Below are positions 36,474 through 45,646 of a DNA stretch of 64,000 bases, piece by piece. The position numbers and the translations under genes were made by a program. The stretch comes from Nostoc sp. UCD121. Its GTDB lineage: Bacteria; Cyanobacteriota; Cyanobacteriia; Cyanobacteriales; Nostocaceae. The notes under the pieces were generated by a model. The model had not been told where the DNA came from, ran no database searches, and saw nothing but the letters and a program-made list of their open reading frames with translations. The stretch covers positions 1 to 64,000 of the forward strand of contig NZ_JACKZS010000004.1 of assembly GCF_014222285.1 (NCBI RefSeq). Direction: 5' to 3'. Each line of letters opens with the position of its first letter. Position 1 is the stretch's first letter.

Positions 36474-37163
36474 ATGGTAAAAACACTTCCACAGCATTGG
36501 ACAATTCCCCTTCTGGAAAATGGCGACAAACTAAGCCTTTATGAATTTGAGCGTCGCTACAACGCCATGCCTCACTTGAAAAAAGCCGAATTGATTGAGG
36601 GAATTGTCTACATGCCTGCTGCTTTGCGTTTTAGAAGTCATGGTCAACCGCATGGTTGGATTCTTACGTGGCTCGGTACTTATGAAGCCGCTACACCTGG
36701 TGTAGCTTTGGGAGTAGAACCCACTGTGCGCCTAGACTTAGATAACGAACCCCAACCAGATGCTGTACTTCTGATTAGTGCAGAAGCGGGTGGTCAAGCA
36801 AGGCTGAGTGACGATGATTATATTGAAGGCGCACCAGAGTTAATTGTCGAAATTGCTGCTAGTAGTGTCGCCATCGACCTCCATGCTAAAAAACAAGCTT
36901 ATCGTCGCAATGGAGTCAAAGAATATATCGTCTGGCAAGTACTCGATCAGAAATTGACGTGGTTCTATTTGGAACAGGGTGAGTATCTAGAGTTGGCTAC
37001 TGATAGTAACGGTATTCTGCGAAGTCAAATTTTTCCAGGGTTGTGGTTAGGGGTTGCAGAGTTATTAGCAGGGAATATGCAGTCCGTGTTGAGTGTTTTA
37101 CAAACAGGCTTGCAATCTCCTGAACATGCAGCATTTGTCCAGAGACTAGAGCCTTGTGCCTGA
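36474..37163 (+). CDS. Uma2-family (DUF820) endonuclease-like protein
   Basis: A 229-residue Uma2 protein with the restriction-endonuclease-like fold. LSLYEFERRYNAMPHLKKAE is followed by LIEGIVYMPAALR. The core PD-(D/E)xK-like motif is visible as EPQPDAVLLI, then GAPELIVEIAASSVAIDLHA with KKQAYRRNGVKEYIVW. The biological role of the family is unknown. It is intact here, unlike the copy at 22072-22815. It stands alone between tRNA-Lys and the aldolase gene. Confidence 0.9.
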   Translation: MVKTLPQHWTIPLLENGDKLSLYEFERRYNAMPHLKKAELIEGIVYMPAALRFRSHGQPHGWILTWLGTYEAATPGVALGVEPTVRLDLDNEPQPDAVLLISAEAGGQARLSDDDYIEGAPELIVEIAASSVAIDLHAKKQAYRRNGVKEYIVWQVLDQKLTWFYLEQGEYLELATDSNGILRSQIFPGLWLGVAELLAGNMQSVLSVLQTGLQSPEHAAFVQRLEPCA

Positions 37164-37345
37164 TGCTATCGCTTGTAGATTGGCCAAAATAGTTAGGAGT
37201 GCGATCGCTTCGAGATGACCATTTGGGATACTGGGCTACCAGAGCTACTAGCTGTAGGGTAACTAAATCTACAGCAATACAGAGCAACGATGGTTCATAG
37301 TACAGGAGTATAGAACATAGTTATAGTAACGATGGCATAAACTTT

Positions 37346-37376
37346 TTCAACATAGATACACGACACTAGTTATAAT
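37346..37376 (+). promoter_or_regulatory. Putative promoter of the aldolase gene
   Basis: TATAAT at 37371-37376 is a perfect -10 hexamer, about 93 bp before the start codon. TTCAAC at 37346-37351 is a weak -35 with a 19-bp spacer. The 305-bp gap upstream of the aldolase gene shows no other feature. Confidence 0.4.
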
Positions 37377-37468
37377 TTCCTATAAGTTGAAAAAACTCTT
37401 AAGATTTAGCGTATTTATTACGCTTCTCTCAGACCGACTAGCTGACAACCACATTAGGAGGACTATCT

Positions 37469-38548
37469 ATGGCGCTTGTACCACTGCGGCTGCTGTTGGA
37501 TCACGCAGCTGAAAACGGTTACGGCATCCCAGCTTTCAACGTTAACAATTTGGAGCAGATTCAGGCAATCCTGAAGGCTGCTGTAGAGACAGATAGCCCC
37601 GTCATTTTACAAGCTTCACGCGGCGCTCGTAATTATGCTGGCGAAAACTTCCTCCGCCACCTGATTTTGGCAGCGGTAGAAACCTATCCTCACATTCCCA
37701 TTGTCATGCACCAAGATCATGGGAATGCTCCTGCTACCTGCTACTCAGCAATTAAGAACAACTTCACCAGCGTGATGATGGATGGTTCTTTAGAAGCTGA
37801 TGCTAAAACTCCTGCTAGCTTCGAGTACAACGTTAATGTTACCCGCGAAGTTGTAAATGTAGCTCATGCTTTGGGTGTCAGTGTTGAAGGTGAACTCGGT
37901 TGTTTGGGTTCTCTAGAAACTGGTGCTGGTGAAGCTGAAGATGGTCACGGGTTTGAAGGTACACTCGACCACTCACAACTGCTAACCGACCCCGATGAAG
38001 CTGTTGAATTTGTAGAAGCAACCCAAGTAGATGCTTTGGCTGTCGCCATTGGCACAAGCCACGGTGCTTACAAGTTTACTCGTAAGCCGACTGGCGAAAT
38101 TTTGGCAATCAGCCGCATTGAAGAAATTCACCGCCGTCTGCCTAACACCCACTTGGTAATGCATGGTTCATCCTCTGTACCTGAAGATTTACTTGCACTG
38201 ATTAACCAGTATGGTGGTGCAATTCCTGAAACCTACGGTGTACCTGTAGAAGAAATCCAAAAAGGTATTAAGAGTGGTGTACGTAAAGTAAACATCGACA
38301 CCGATAACCGTTTGGCAATTACTGCTGCTGTACGTGAAGCTTTGGCTAAAAAACCAGAGGAGTTTGACCCCCGTCACTTCCTCAAGCCTTCTATTACATA
38401 CATGCAAAAGGTGTGTGCTGAACGCTATCAACAATTTGGCACAGCTGGCAATGCAAGCAAGATTAAGCAAATTTCTTTGGAAGATTTTGCTGCTAAGTAT
38501 GCTAAAGGTGAACTCAATGTTGTCACCAAAGCTGCTGCTAAAGTTTAA
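37469..38548 (+). CDS. fba: Fructose-bisphosphate aldolase, class II
   Basis: A 359-residue zinc-dependent aldolase that interconverts fructose 1,6-bisphosphate (and, in the Calvin cycle, sedoheptulose 1,7-bisphosphate) with the triose phosphates. [13 protein letters not shown] carries the catalytic Asp and the first zinc His. [31 protein letters not shown] and [13 protein letters not shown] carry the other zinc ligands and the phosphate-binding loop; the monovalent-cation site IDTDNRL follows. AGGAGG (37456-37461) is eight bases before the ATG. High expression fits the strong ribosome-binding site and clear terminator. Confidence 0.97.
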   Translation: MALVPLRLLLDHAAENGYGIPAFNVNNLEQIQAILKAAVETDSPVILQASRGARNYAGENFLRHLILAAVETYPHIPIVMHQDHGNAPATCYSAIKNNFTSVMMDGSLEADAKTPASFEYNVNVTREVVNVAHALGVSVEGELGCLGSLETGAGEAEDGHGFEGTLDHSQLLTDPDEAVEFVEATQVDALAVAIGTSHGAYKFTRKPTGEILAISRIEEIHRRLPNTHLVMHGSSSVPEDLLALINQYGGAIPETYGVPVEEIQKGIKSGVRKVNIDTDNRLAITAAVREALAKKPEEFDPRHFLKPSITYMQKVCAERYQQFGTAGNASKIKQISLEDFAAKYAKGELNVVTKAAAKV

Positions 38549-38620
38549 TTCTGACAACCAATAAATAGGTGCATACTACTGCTATGCTCCTAAAAAATTG
38601 AAGATTCTAATATTGATATA

Positions 38621-38646
38621 AACCGGGTATTTACCCGGTTTTTTAT
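38621..38646 (+). terminator. Rho-independent terminator of the aldolase gene
   Basis: AACCGGGTA (38621-38629) pairs with TACCCGGTT (38632-38640) across a two-base gap, so the real loop is probably TATTTA; TTTTTATTTT follows. It lies 73 bp downstream of the stop codon. It is a classic intrinsic terminator. Confidence 0.92.
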
Positions 38647-38737
38647 TTTATTTATAAGGGTTGGGAGTTGGGAATTGGGCATTGCTCAATAACCAGTAGT
38701 TATTTTTCCCCAGTCCCCAGTCCCCAGTTCCCAGTCC

Positions 38738-39550
38738 CTAGAACACCCTATGTTGTAAAGAGGGCATTTGACGGCGGACTTGTTCAAGCCTAGTAGGTTT
38801 GATTTCTGCGATCGCAATTCCCGGTTTTTCTCCAGCATCAGCTAAAATTACGCCCCAAGGGTCGATAATCACGGCGTGCCCGTGGGTTAGACGGCGGGCA
38901 TAGTTATTACCCGTTTGGGCAGGAGCAATGACATAGGCGGTATTTTCGATGGCTCTGGCTTGTAGTAGTACTTGCCAGTGGTCTTTGCCAGTAAAGGCGG
39001 TAAAGGCGGCGGGAATAAAGATAACATCGGCTCCCTTATCTGCCAAATGACGATACAGTTCAGGGAACCGGACATCATAACAAATAGAAAGCCCTAAATT
39101 ACCGAGTTTTTCTGAGAAATGGACGGGTGGTAGTTCCGTACCAGCCACAACAGTGCTGGATTCCCGATAGGTGTTGCCGTCGGGGACATCAACATCAAAT
39201 AAGTGTACTTTGTAGTAACGTGCAAGTTCTTGACCGCTTGGGTCGATAAGTAGAGTTGTGTTATAAACTTTGCCTGTATTGTCTACAGGAAGTGGAAAGC
39301 TGCCGCCCAAGATCGTAACTTGAAAGCGTTGAGCCATTTTTTTGAGAAATTTTTCACTTTCAAGAGCGATCGCATCACCTTGTGCGAGTTTATCTTTTTC
39401 TTCTCCCATATAGGAAAAGTTTTCTGGCAAGCCTACCAGTTCAGCACCTTGACGCACGGCAAGCTCTATTAATTCTTCTGCCTGAGCCAAATTTTTGTGT
39501 AGATCGGGCACACTTGTCAATTGAATAGCGGCGGCTAAATAAGACTTCAT
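38738..39550 (-). CDS. Nitrilase-superfamily carbon-nitrogen hydrolase (Nit1-like)
   Basis: A 270-residue amidase of the nitrilase superfamily. The catalytic triad is visible: Glu in LVGLPENFSYM, Lys in YYKVHLFDVDVPD, and Cys in LSICYDVRFPELYRHL. The sequence is closest in appearance to the Nit1/NitFhit branch, whose known activity is repair of deaminated glutathione. ITLFDVDV-type spacing and the final QMPSLQHRVF fit. The ATG at 39550 is used. It converges with the aldolase gene. Confidence 0.9.
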   Translation of the reverse strand: MKSYLAAAIQLTSVPDLHKNLAQAEELIELAVRQGAELVGLPENFSYMGEEKDKLAQGDAIALESEKFLKKMAQRFQVTILGGSFPLPVDNTGKVYNTTLLIDPSGQELARYYKVHLFDVDVPDGNTYRESSTVVAGTELPPVHFSEKLGNLGLSICYDVRFPELYRHLADKGADVIFIPAAFTAFTGKDHWQVLLQARAIENTAYVIAPAQTGNNYARRLTHGHAVIIDPWGVILADAGEKPGIAIAEIKPTRLEQVRRQMPSLQHRVF

Positions 39551-39760
39551 AGATTCAACAACGAACAGTTGATTTATGGAAGATAGATTATCAAAATATA
39601 TCGCTACTTCAACATCTATGGAACTTAATTAGAAATATGTCAGCTAAGATTTCCTTTACCAGACTTATTTTATTGCTGATTTTAATCTTCCTCTAGGTTC
39701 TGGCAAACAGAGCAAGATTGGCATTAGTTTATGATCAAACCCTGATAAAAGTTACCTGCT

Positions 39761-40354
39761 GTGGATATTTCTATTTTCGTTCAAACATTTATTGCTGTGT
39801 TTGTCCTAGCAGATGCTGTGGGCAATATACCGATTGTTTTAGTTTTGACTAAGGGCATGATGCCAGACCAAAGAAACAAAGTTATAGATAAAGCAATTAT
39901 CGTTGCGATCGCAGTTCTTTTGCTATTTGCTTTTGCTGGGCAAGTAATTTTAAATTACTTGGAAATCAGTATCGGCTCTTTGCGAGTAGCAGGAGGTATA
40001 TTGTTGCTGTTAATTGCTTTGCAAATGCTGCGGGGAGAATTAGATCAGCCAATTGTTGAAGAAGGACGCGATGTCGCAATTACTCCCCTAGCTTTACCAC
40101 TGCTAGCGGGGCCAGGGACTTTGACAACGGTGATGTTGCTGATGTCGAAATCACAGAGTCCGCATATTAGTGTCGCGGTGGGTATCGTAGGGGCGATGTT
40201 TGTCACTTGGTTAATTTTGCGTTTGGCAAATCTGATTGACCAGTGGATTGGTGCAGAAGGTGGAGTGATTGTGACTCAACTTTTGGGCTTTCTGTTGGCG
40301 GCGTTAGCAGTGGAAATTGGTAGTACGGGAGTTAGAGAATTATTTTTGAGCTAG
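39761..40354 (+). CDS. MarC-family integral membrane protein
   Basis: A 197-residue, about six-helix membrane protein of the MarC family (UPF0056). Motifs are FVLADAVGNIPIVLVLTKGM, RVAGGILLLLIALQMLRGEL and TPLALPLLAGPGTLTTVMLL. The family was once linked to multiple antibiotic resistance; that is no longer accepted, and its transport role is unknown. GTG start at 39761. It converges with trxA. Confidence 0.9.
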   Translation: MDISIFVQTFIAVFVLADAVGNIPIVLVLTKGMMPDQRNKVIDKAIIVAIAVLLLFAFAGQVILNYLEISIGSLRVAGGILLLLIALQMLRGELDQPIVEEGRDVAITPLALPLLAGPGTLTTVMLLMSKSQSPHISVAVGIVGAMFVTWLILRLANLIDQWIGAEGGVIVTQLLGFLLAALAVEIGSTGVRELFLS

Positions 40355-40392
40355 AAAACTCCTAAAAATATTCTGAAAGTGTATACAAATGT

Positions 40393-40502
40393 AAACAAGT
40401 TTGAAAAACGAGAAATTCGCGCCTCTCAAACTTGTTTGTAAAAATTAACCTAAAGCTAGAACAACATTGATAACTCAAAGGGATTTCGTTCCCAATTGAG
40501 TT
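40393..40502. terminator. Two hairpins between marC and trxA
   Basis: AAACAAGTTTGA (40393-40404) and TCAAACTTGTTT (40426-40437) form a perfect 12-bp stem. A second stem, AACTCAA (40472-40478) with TTGAGTT (40496-40502) and an inner GGGA/TCCC pair, abuts the trxA stop codon. Between convergent genes these should end transcripts from both sides, although neither has a long T-run. Confidence 0.55.
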
Positions 40503-40826
40503 TCAAAGATACTTTTCTAAAGTGGAAGCTAATGTACTTTTAGGTACAGCGCCTACCACCATATCTACTTTTTGTCCATCTTTAAAAATCATTAATGTGG
40601 GAATACTGCGGATGCCGTACTGACTAGCAACTTGAGGATTTTCATCCGTGTTGACTTTGACGACCTTGATTTGACCTTTGTACTGTTCGGAGATTTCATC
40701 GACAACAGGAGCTACCATACGGCATGGTCCGCACCAGGGTGCCCAAAAGTCAACTAAAACGGGTACATCGCTGTCGAGTACTTCTTGCTTGAAACTAGAA
40801 TCGGTAACTTGTGCGGCTGTTGACAT
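40503..40826 (-). CDS. trxA: Thioredoxin (m-type)
   Basis: A 107-residue thioredoxin with the active site WCGPC at residues 31-35 and the cis-proline loop RSIPTLMIF. It reduces disulfides in target proteins, including Calvin-cycle enzymes and PAPS reductase (cysH is nearby in this window). The frame opens at a TTG at 40844. The ATG at 40826 is chosen because it gives the usual N-terminus ([12 protein letters not shown]) and GAAGG lies just upstream. Together with yfr1 and guaB3 it forms an arrangement known from other cyanobacteria. Confidence 0.96.
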   Translation of the reverse strand: MSTAAQVTDSSFKQEVLDSDVPVLVDFWAPWCGPCRMVAPVVDEISEQYKGQIKVVKVNTDENPQVASQYGIRSIPTLMIFKDGQKVDMVVGAVPKSTLASTLEKYL

Positions 40827-40948
40827 GCCTAAAACCTTCGCCAATAATATCTGAACTTGGTGAAAATTCTACCATAGCAAAAACCTCAGCTTGGGAGTCT
40901 AAGGATGTACATTTGCAAAGAAGCTCTCGAATTTATTTACAAACATAA

Positions 40949-41016
40949 GGAACCGCCCGAACAGTAGTCCGGGCGGAGTGTGGTGTGAGGAGTGAACGGA
41001 AACATTCGTCTCCGCT
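40949..41016 (-). ncRNA. yfr1: Yfr1 small RNA
   Basis: On the minus strand a 5' hairpin (CGGAGAC...GTTTCCG, from about 41015 down) is followed by the single-stranded core ACTCCTCACAC (40993-40983) and a strong terminator stem CCGCCCG/CGGGCGG (40976-40953) ending in TT. The core is the invariant Yfr1 motif, which base-pairs with target mRNAs. The position between guaB and trxA is the same as in picocyanobacteria, where Yfr1 was found. Exact ends are estimated. Confidence 0.9.
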
Positions 41017-41199
41017 ATCTCTATTGTAGGCGACATATCGGATTTTTCCAGCAATTGTTTAGGGGGCTGGAAAAATTTATTGCAGAATTTGGGATTGGGA
41101 ACTTGTACTGAGCGTATCGCTAAAGCGAAAGCTCCGCTAACGCGTAGCGTCTCGTAGAGAAGTCGTTGGCGTAGCCTCTCGTTAGAGAAGTATTGGGAA

Positions 41200-41274
41200 G
41201 AGGACTTGGGGACAAGGAGAATTCGGGACAAGGGGAAAGACTTGTTTCAAGTTCTCACTTCTTGTCCCCTTGTC
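41200..41274. repeat. Dispersed intergenic repeat, copy 2 (inverted)
   Basis: This is the reverse complement of 1-75 with about two mismatches. Just before it, at 41108-41190, are motifs such as GCGTAGCGTCTCG and GGCGTAGCCTCTCG, another common Nostoc repeat. The block sits between yfr1 and guaB3. Confidence 0.8.
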
Positions 41275-41284
41275 CCCCTGCCCC

Positions 41285-42448
41285 TTATTTCCCCATACCT
41301 AATTGTTGAGCTTTTTGGTAAACTTTACCCTCGGTTAATAGAGAAGGCGCAATCACAACTTCCACTTGCTGCATTTCTTTAATATTTTTGGCTCCTAAAG
41401 TGCCCATGCTCGTCTTTAAGGCTCCTAAAAGATTGTGAGTGCCATCATCTAGTCCGGCTGGGCCAATGAGTATTTGTTCTAGGCTACCAGTGGTGGCAAC
41501 GCGAATGCGGGTACCACGGGGCAAAACTGGGCTGGGAGTTGCCATACCCCAATGATAACCCCGTCCTGGGGCTTCTGCGGCTCTCGCAAAGGGTGAACCA
41601 ATCATCACACCATCAGCACCACAGGCGATACATTTACAAATGTCGCCACCGGTGATTAAACCACCATCAGCGATAATGGGGATATAGTTACCAGTTTCTT
41701 TGTAGTAATCATCTCGTGCTGCTGCACAATCTGCGATCGCAGTTGCCTGTGGCACACCCACACCCAAGACCCCACGGGATGTACAAGCAGCACCGGGACC
41801 AATTCCCACTAGTACGCCAGCCGCCCCAGCTTTCAACAAATTCAACGTCACGTCGTAAGTCACGCAATTCCCCAACACCACAGGGATGGGCATAGAACGG
41901 CAAAATTCTGCTAAATCAAGTGGTATTATCGACTCTGGTGACAGATGTGCAGTAGAGACTACTGTCGCTTGAACAAAAAATAAATCGGCCCCAGCTTTTG
42001 CTACCGCCTCACCGTATTTGCTTGCACCGGCTGGAGTTGCGCTTACCGCAGCAATGCCACCTTGTTCTTTAATTTCCTGAATACGTTTTTCAATTAATTC
42101 CGGCTTTATTGGTTCGGCATAGAGTTCTTGCATCAGGGCAACAAATTCATCTTTCCCCACAGAGGCAATCCGATCTAATATTGGCTCTGGGTCAACGTAG
42201 CGAGTGTGAATACCCTCTAAATTGAGGACACCTAATGCTCCCAACTGTGACAAACGTACAGCCATACGAACATCTACTACGCCATCCATTGCACTGGCAA
42301 TTATCGGAATTTCTCGCTCAATATTGCCAATACGCCATTTAGTATCTGCCAAACTAGGATCTAGTGTTCTGTTACCAGGAACTAGAGCAATTTCATCTAT
42401 TCCGTAAGCTCTGCGAGCTGTTTTTCCCCGCCCAAGTTGAATTTCCAC
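41285..42448 (-). CDS. guaB3: GuaB3-family IMP dehydrogenase-related protein
   Basis: A 387-residue TIM-barrel protein of the IMPDH/GMPR superfamily. The catalytic loop [13 protein letters not shown] contains Cys222. Phosphate-binding [20 protein letters not shown] and the early [11 protein letters not shown] are present. It lacks CBS domains and is shorter than classical GuaB, as expected for GuaB3. Relatives oxidise IMP to XMP in guanine-nucleotide synthesis. Its position next to yfr1 and trxA matches other cyanobacteria. The start is ATG 42448. Confidence 0.9.
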   Translation of the reverse strand: MEIQLGRGKTARRAYGIDEIALVPGNRTLDPSLADTKWRIGNIEREIPIIASAMDGVVDVRMAVRLSQLGALGVLNLEGIHTRYVDPEPILDRIASVGKDEFVALMQELYAEPIKPELIEKRIQEIKEQGGIAAVSATPAGASKYGEAVAKAGADLFFVQATVVSTAHLSPESIIPLDLAEFCRSMPIPVVLGNCVTYDVTLNLLKAGAAGVLVGIGPGAACTSRGVLGVGVPQATAIADCAAARDDYYKETGNYIPIIADGGLITGGDICKCIACGADGVMIGSPFARAAEAPGRGYHWGMATPSPVLPRGTRIRVATTGSLEQILIGPAGLDDGTHNLLGALKTSMGTLGAKNIKEMQQVEVVIAPSLLTEGKVYQKAQQLGMGK

Positions 42449-42785
42449 GCTTTAACTTTTATTCAAATCTGTTTAAGCTAGGGTATCAAATTGTGAGATA
42501 AGTTGGGGCGTTTTTTTCCTTGAGCTACACAGATAAATTCCATTTACGCAAGTCACCACTCAAAACTTTGATGGACGCAAAGTATTCACTAAGCAACCAA
42601 ATGAGCAAAAACAGTTAATTGGTTTTTATATTGTGTTGTTTTAGGGTTAATGTTGCGCTAGTTTTGCGATCGCTGTGCTTTCATGTGTCTATTATTACTT
42701 AGTTAGTATCACGATTATTGCCATTAATGCTCTTAAATTTACCTATCTTGAATTACATCTTGATGATTAAATTCACACTGTTGAT
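42449..42785. other. Intergenic region upstream of guaB3
   Basis: 337 bp with no supported gene. One HIP1 site lies near 42667. The guaB3 promoter should lie here. No hairpin or RNA gene was recognised. Confidence 0.4.
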
Positions 42786-43355
42786 TTACCGTTTATTTTT
42801 AGCTGCATCCACACCAGTGTAACCAGTTGCTATCCAAAGTATGGCCCTGGCTCCATCGCGGATAGATTTTTCGATAGATTCAGGGGGTTTTTCTGAAGGG
42901 ACTGGCACTGGTTTTAAATAAATACCTCGACTACCCAAAATAATTTCGCCGATGACACAAGCCCGGCGCATGTGGAAGTCTGAAGTAATTAAATAAACGC
43001 TCTTAATACCACGAGCTTGCAAATCATCTACTAACGTAGTAAAATTAGTAACTGTATCTACGGCTTCATAATCCAGGTGTAAACGCTTAGGATCAACACC
43101 AGCTTTGCTAAAGACTCGTTGGGTGAATCTAGGTGGACTACCCCCAGTAATCCAGATTGGTATATTTGGATGCTGGCGAACAAATTCTGCCGTAAACTTC
43201 TCTCGCTCTAAACGTCTCGTTGAACCACCCAACACTACAACTGCTTGCGGCTGTACAAATTGGTTTTGTACTTCTTTGTATCCCCACCACGTAATTAGTG
43301 GTAGTACAAAAGCCATAAAACGAAAAGATTTACCTGTAAAGAGTAGCTTATTCAA
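42786..43355 (-). CDS. YdcF-family (DUF218) protein
   Basis: A 189-residue protein with one N-terminal membrane segment (FRFMAFVLPLITWWGYKEV, residues 11-29) and a DUF218 domain from about residue 37 (AVVVLGGSTRRLEREKFTAE). Further motifs are IWITGGSPPRF, DTVTNFTTLVDDL and LITSDFHMRRACVI. Relatives include SanA/ElyC, which act in envelope or lipid-carrier maintenance; the true reaction is unknown. Single gene, ATG at 43355. Confidence 0.88.
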   Translation of the reverse strand: MNKLLFTGKSFRFMAFVLPLITWWGYKEVQNQFVQPQAVVVLGGSTRRLEREKFTAEFVRQHPNIPIWITGGSPPRFTQRVFSKAGVDPKRLHLDYEAVDTVTNFTTLVDDLQARGIKSVYLITSDFHMRRACVIGEIILGSRGIYLKPVPVPSEKPPESIEKSIRDGARAILWIATGYTGVDAAKNKR

Positions 43356-43751
43356 GGCTCGATAACTTTTTTTACTAAGTCAAAAATTTCCTCTAGCTAG
43401 AAGAAAAACAATAGTTGATAGTAGAGTAGCAAACTCCTCAATAATCTGCCCAAAAATATAAATTTGGGTGACTTTCGTGTTACAGCGCGATTAAGCGGGT
43501 TTGAAGTTTTTCCTTTAATTGATGGATTATCCTAACCTGTATCGGAAAATTCATCAAAGGGTTCTAGCACCTTGTAGAAGAACCCCATTTAGTAGTTGAC
43601 TTTTCATTTTATATAGAAAATCCCTATCCTAAATATTGTAAAGTCAGGCAAGCACTGGTAGAGTTGGCATTGCCTAGCAAAATATGGTAATGTGTTGTAA
43701 AAAATCAGAGTAATGCCCACCTTTCCCTGATTTGCCGATCACAAATAGCTA
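43356..43751. other. Intergenic region with one hairpin downstream of hicA
   Basis: GGGTTCT (43559-43565) and AGAACCC (43579-43585) make a 7-bp stem. On the minus strand, the direction of hicBA, TTTGATGAATTTT follows. It could terminate hicBA. Nothing else in the 396 bp is recognisable. Confidence 0.4.
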
Positions 43752-43982
43752 TTAATACTTACAACAATTCCCTAAATTCTTCACGAGTATTTGGCAATCG
43801 CGTAATATTTGTGCCAGTAAACCACGACCAATTGTTTCACCTGAATGTACAGGAACTACTGTCCTGCGACCATCACTGTGTATCATAATATGATGACTAC
43901 CACGTACTCTAGCCACTTCAAAATCGACTTTGCTAAGGGCTGCAATAACTTCCCTTCCTGTGACGCTTGGGAATTGACTCAT
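43752..43982 (-). CDS. hicA: HicA-type toxin (mRNA interferase)
   Basis: A 76-residue HicA-family protein: a small double-stranded-RNA-binding-like fold that cleaves mRNA when free of HicB. The conserved core is VTGREVIAALSKVDFEVARV followed by GSHHIMIH, with the catalytic His, and VPVHSGETIGRGLLAQILRD. Its start codon overlaps the hicB stop by four bases (ATGA), so the two are translationally coupled. The antitoxin gene comes first here. Confidence 0.92.
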   Translation of the reverse strand: MSQFPSVTGREVIAALSKVDFEVARVRGSHHIMIHSDGRRTVVPVHSGETIGRGLLAQILRDCQILVKNLGNCCKY

Positions 43983-44197
43983 ATCTCAACTGCGACTCGT
44001 TGAATACCAACGAAGTCCAGTGAATCTTGCTGTTCTTCCTCAAATTCTAAACAAAGTTCAATCGCTTCTCTAATACGCTCCATCAACTCATCTAAAGTTT
44101 TGGCTTGCGTATGACAACCAGGAAGATTTGGGACGGAAGCAACAAAGTAGCCGTCTGCATCTTGTTCAATAATTACATTAAATTCTCGCTTCATCAT
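43979..44197 (-). CDS. hicB: HicB-type antitoxin, short form
   Basis: A 72-residue protein with the HicB partial RNase-H-like fold: FNVIIEQDADGYFVASVPNL followed by PGCHTQAKTLDELMERIREA. It binds and blocks HicA. It lacks an added C-terminal DNA-binding domain, so autoregulation by this protein is uncertain; it ends soon after QRVAVEI. The frame opens at 44230. The double ATG at 44197/44194 is favoured, with AGGGC upstream. Confidence 0.9.
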   Translation of the reverse strand: MMKREFNVIIEQDADGYFVASVPNLPGCHTQAKTLDELMERIREAIELCLEFEEEQQDSLDFVGIQRVAVEI

Positions 44198-44317
44198 GAA
44201 CTGCCCTGAAGTTATATTATATTCTCTCATTATTGAAAGAGCGATCGCCCCTACAGTGAGAAAATATAATCATGCGATCGCTACCCTTAAAACATGAATA
44301 TGTAATTGGCATCTATC

Positions 44318-45571
44318 CTACTCGCTAGTTGCTGCTTCTAGCCAGATTTCCACATCATCCGCTAGCAACTTCTGTGCAGCATCTAGCATTGATGTTGCTA
44401 TGTCTTTGAGGTCTTCGCGGTTGTTCAAGTAAGTTTTCAAAGCTTCCATTGGGTCGATGCTGCTACTCGCAGTCAATTCAGGAATCCGGGGTCTGGCTAA
44501 TTGACTTACTAATTCTGCTTGAATGGTGTAGGTATGAGCCGGACTTAAAGCAGTATGTAGAGAAGAACTGTCAATTAAATCCATTTGTTCGGAGCGGAGT
44601 TTGTAAATTAGCCGTACTACAGCATCTTGAATATCATACTTAGCGATCGCTTTCATTAACAACGCTTGCGGCTCATCTGCTTTTGAGATATCCACCTCAA
44701 TGGTGCGGAAAGTCCGAACTGTTAAGGGACAAAATTCCCATTCAGCCTTGCCTCGCTCCAGTTCCAACATTACATAGCCTTTGTCTTCTTTTTCTTCACT
44801 AAAATCTACCCGCTCAATACTTCCCGGATAAATCACCGGCGGGTTGTTGGATTTATTGAGGTTCTGGTGGCGGTGGACATGTCCCAACGCTACATAATCA
44901 AAACAAGGTCGCGTTAGCAAAGATAGGGGTAGAGTAAAGCCTTTACCCACTGCCAAAAAGCGTTCTGCCCCCAAGCTAGCATTGTCAGCCATCAAATGAG
45001 CTAAAAGCACTGTTGGCACATCAGGGTCAAGACGGCGAATTTCCCCTTCCATTACAACTCGCAGACGTTCCGTTAACAGTTCGTTGACTTCCGCCAAAGA
45101 CGAACCTTCAGTCTCTTGGCGAGTCATCAGGGTAGAACGAGTCAACCAAGGGAGAGTAATTACTTGCACTTTGCCATTGCGGGTTTCGATGCAGTGAGTA
45201 GTTAATGTATCACCGACAACAAACCCTGGCACTCCCAAAGTGCGGTAAATATTTAAACTCGCTCCTCCCTGTCCTTGAGAATGCTGGTCGTGGTTGCCTA
45301 CCAACAATACTGTTGGAATATTGGCATCCATAAGACGGCGAAATTGGCTGGCAAAAGCTTGTTGTACATAAGGCGGGGGTGTCGCATCCGGGAAAGCATC
45401 GCCACCAAATATCACCATATCAACAGCGTCTGTCAGCGCTCGGTCAATACAGATAGACAAGGTGTTGACAAAATCCTCTAATCGTGTGTTTAACCCAGTT
45501 GTAGGATTAATTCGTCCGTGGGAGAAGCCGCTTCCCATGTGGATGTCGGAAAGATGGAGGATTTTAATCAT
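44318..45571 (-). CDS. sbcD: SbcD/Mre11-like metallophosphoesterase
   Basis: A 417-residue nuclease subunit resembling SbcD. Metal-binding phosphoesterase motifs are LHLSDIHMGSG (residues 5-15), FGGDAFPDATP, LVGNHDQHSQG, LLAHLMADN and ALGHVHRHQ. A C-terminal capping domain follows residue 280. SbcD works with the SMC-like ATPase SbcC to trim DNA ends and hairpins. No sbcC lies in this window, which is common in cyanobacteria. The gene follows cysH on the same strand, with ATGAC-type tandem words in the 75-bp gap. Confidence 0.88.
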   Translation of the reverse strand: MIKILHLSDIHMGSGFSHGRINPTTGLNTRLEDFVNTLSICIDRALTDAVDMVIFGGDAFPDATPPPYVQQAFASQFRRLMDANIPTVLLVGNHDQHSQGQGGASLNIYRTLGVPGFVVGDTLTTHCIETRNGKVQVITLPWLTRSTLMTRQETEGSSLAEVNELLTERLRVVMEGEIRRLDPDVPTVLLAHLMADNASLGAERFLAVGKGFTLPLSLLTRPCFDYVALGHVHRHQNLNKSNNPPVIYPGSIERVDFSEEKEDKGYVMLELERGKAEWEFCPLTVRTFRTIEVDISKADEPQALLMKAIAKYDIQDAVVRLIYKLRSEQMDLIDSSSLHTALSPAHTYTIQAELVSQLARPRIPELTASSSIDPMEALKTYLNNREDLKDIATSMLDAAQKLLADDVEIWLEAATSE

Positions 45572-45646
45572 ATTTGTCTTTCGTCCTTAGTCATTTATCC
45601 TTTGTCTAATACTAATGACAAATGACAAATGACCAATGACTAATAA

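Noticed and set aside
40899-41231. 110-codon minus-strand frame in the guaB3-trxA gap
   Set aside because: It overlaps Yfr1 and dispersed repeats and has repeat-derived, unlikely composition.
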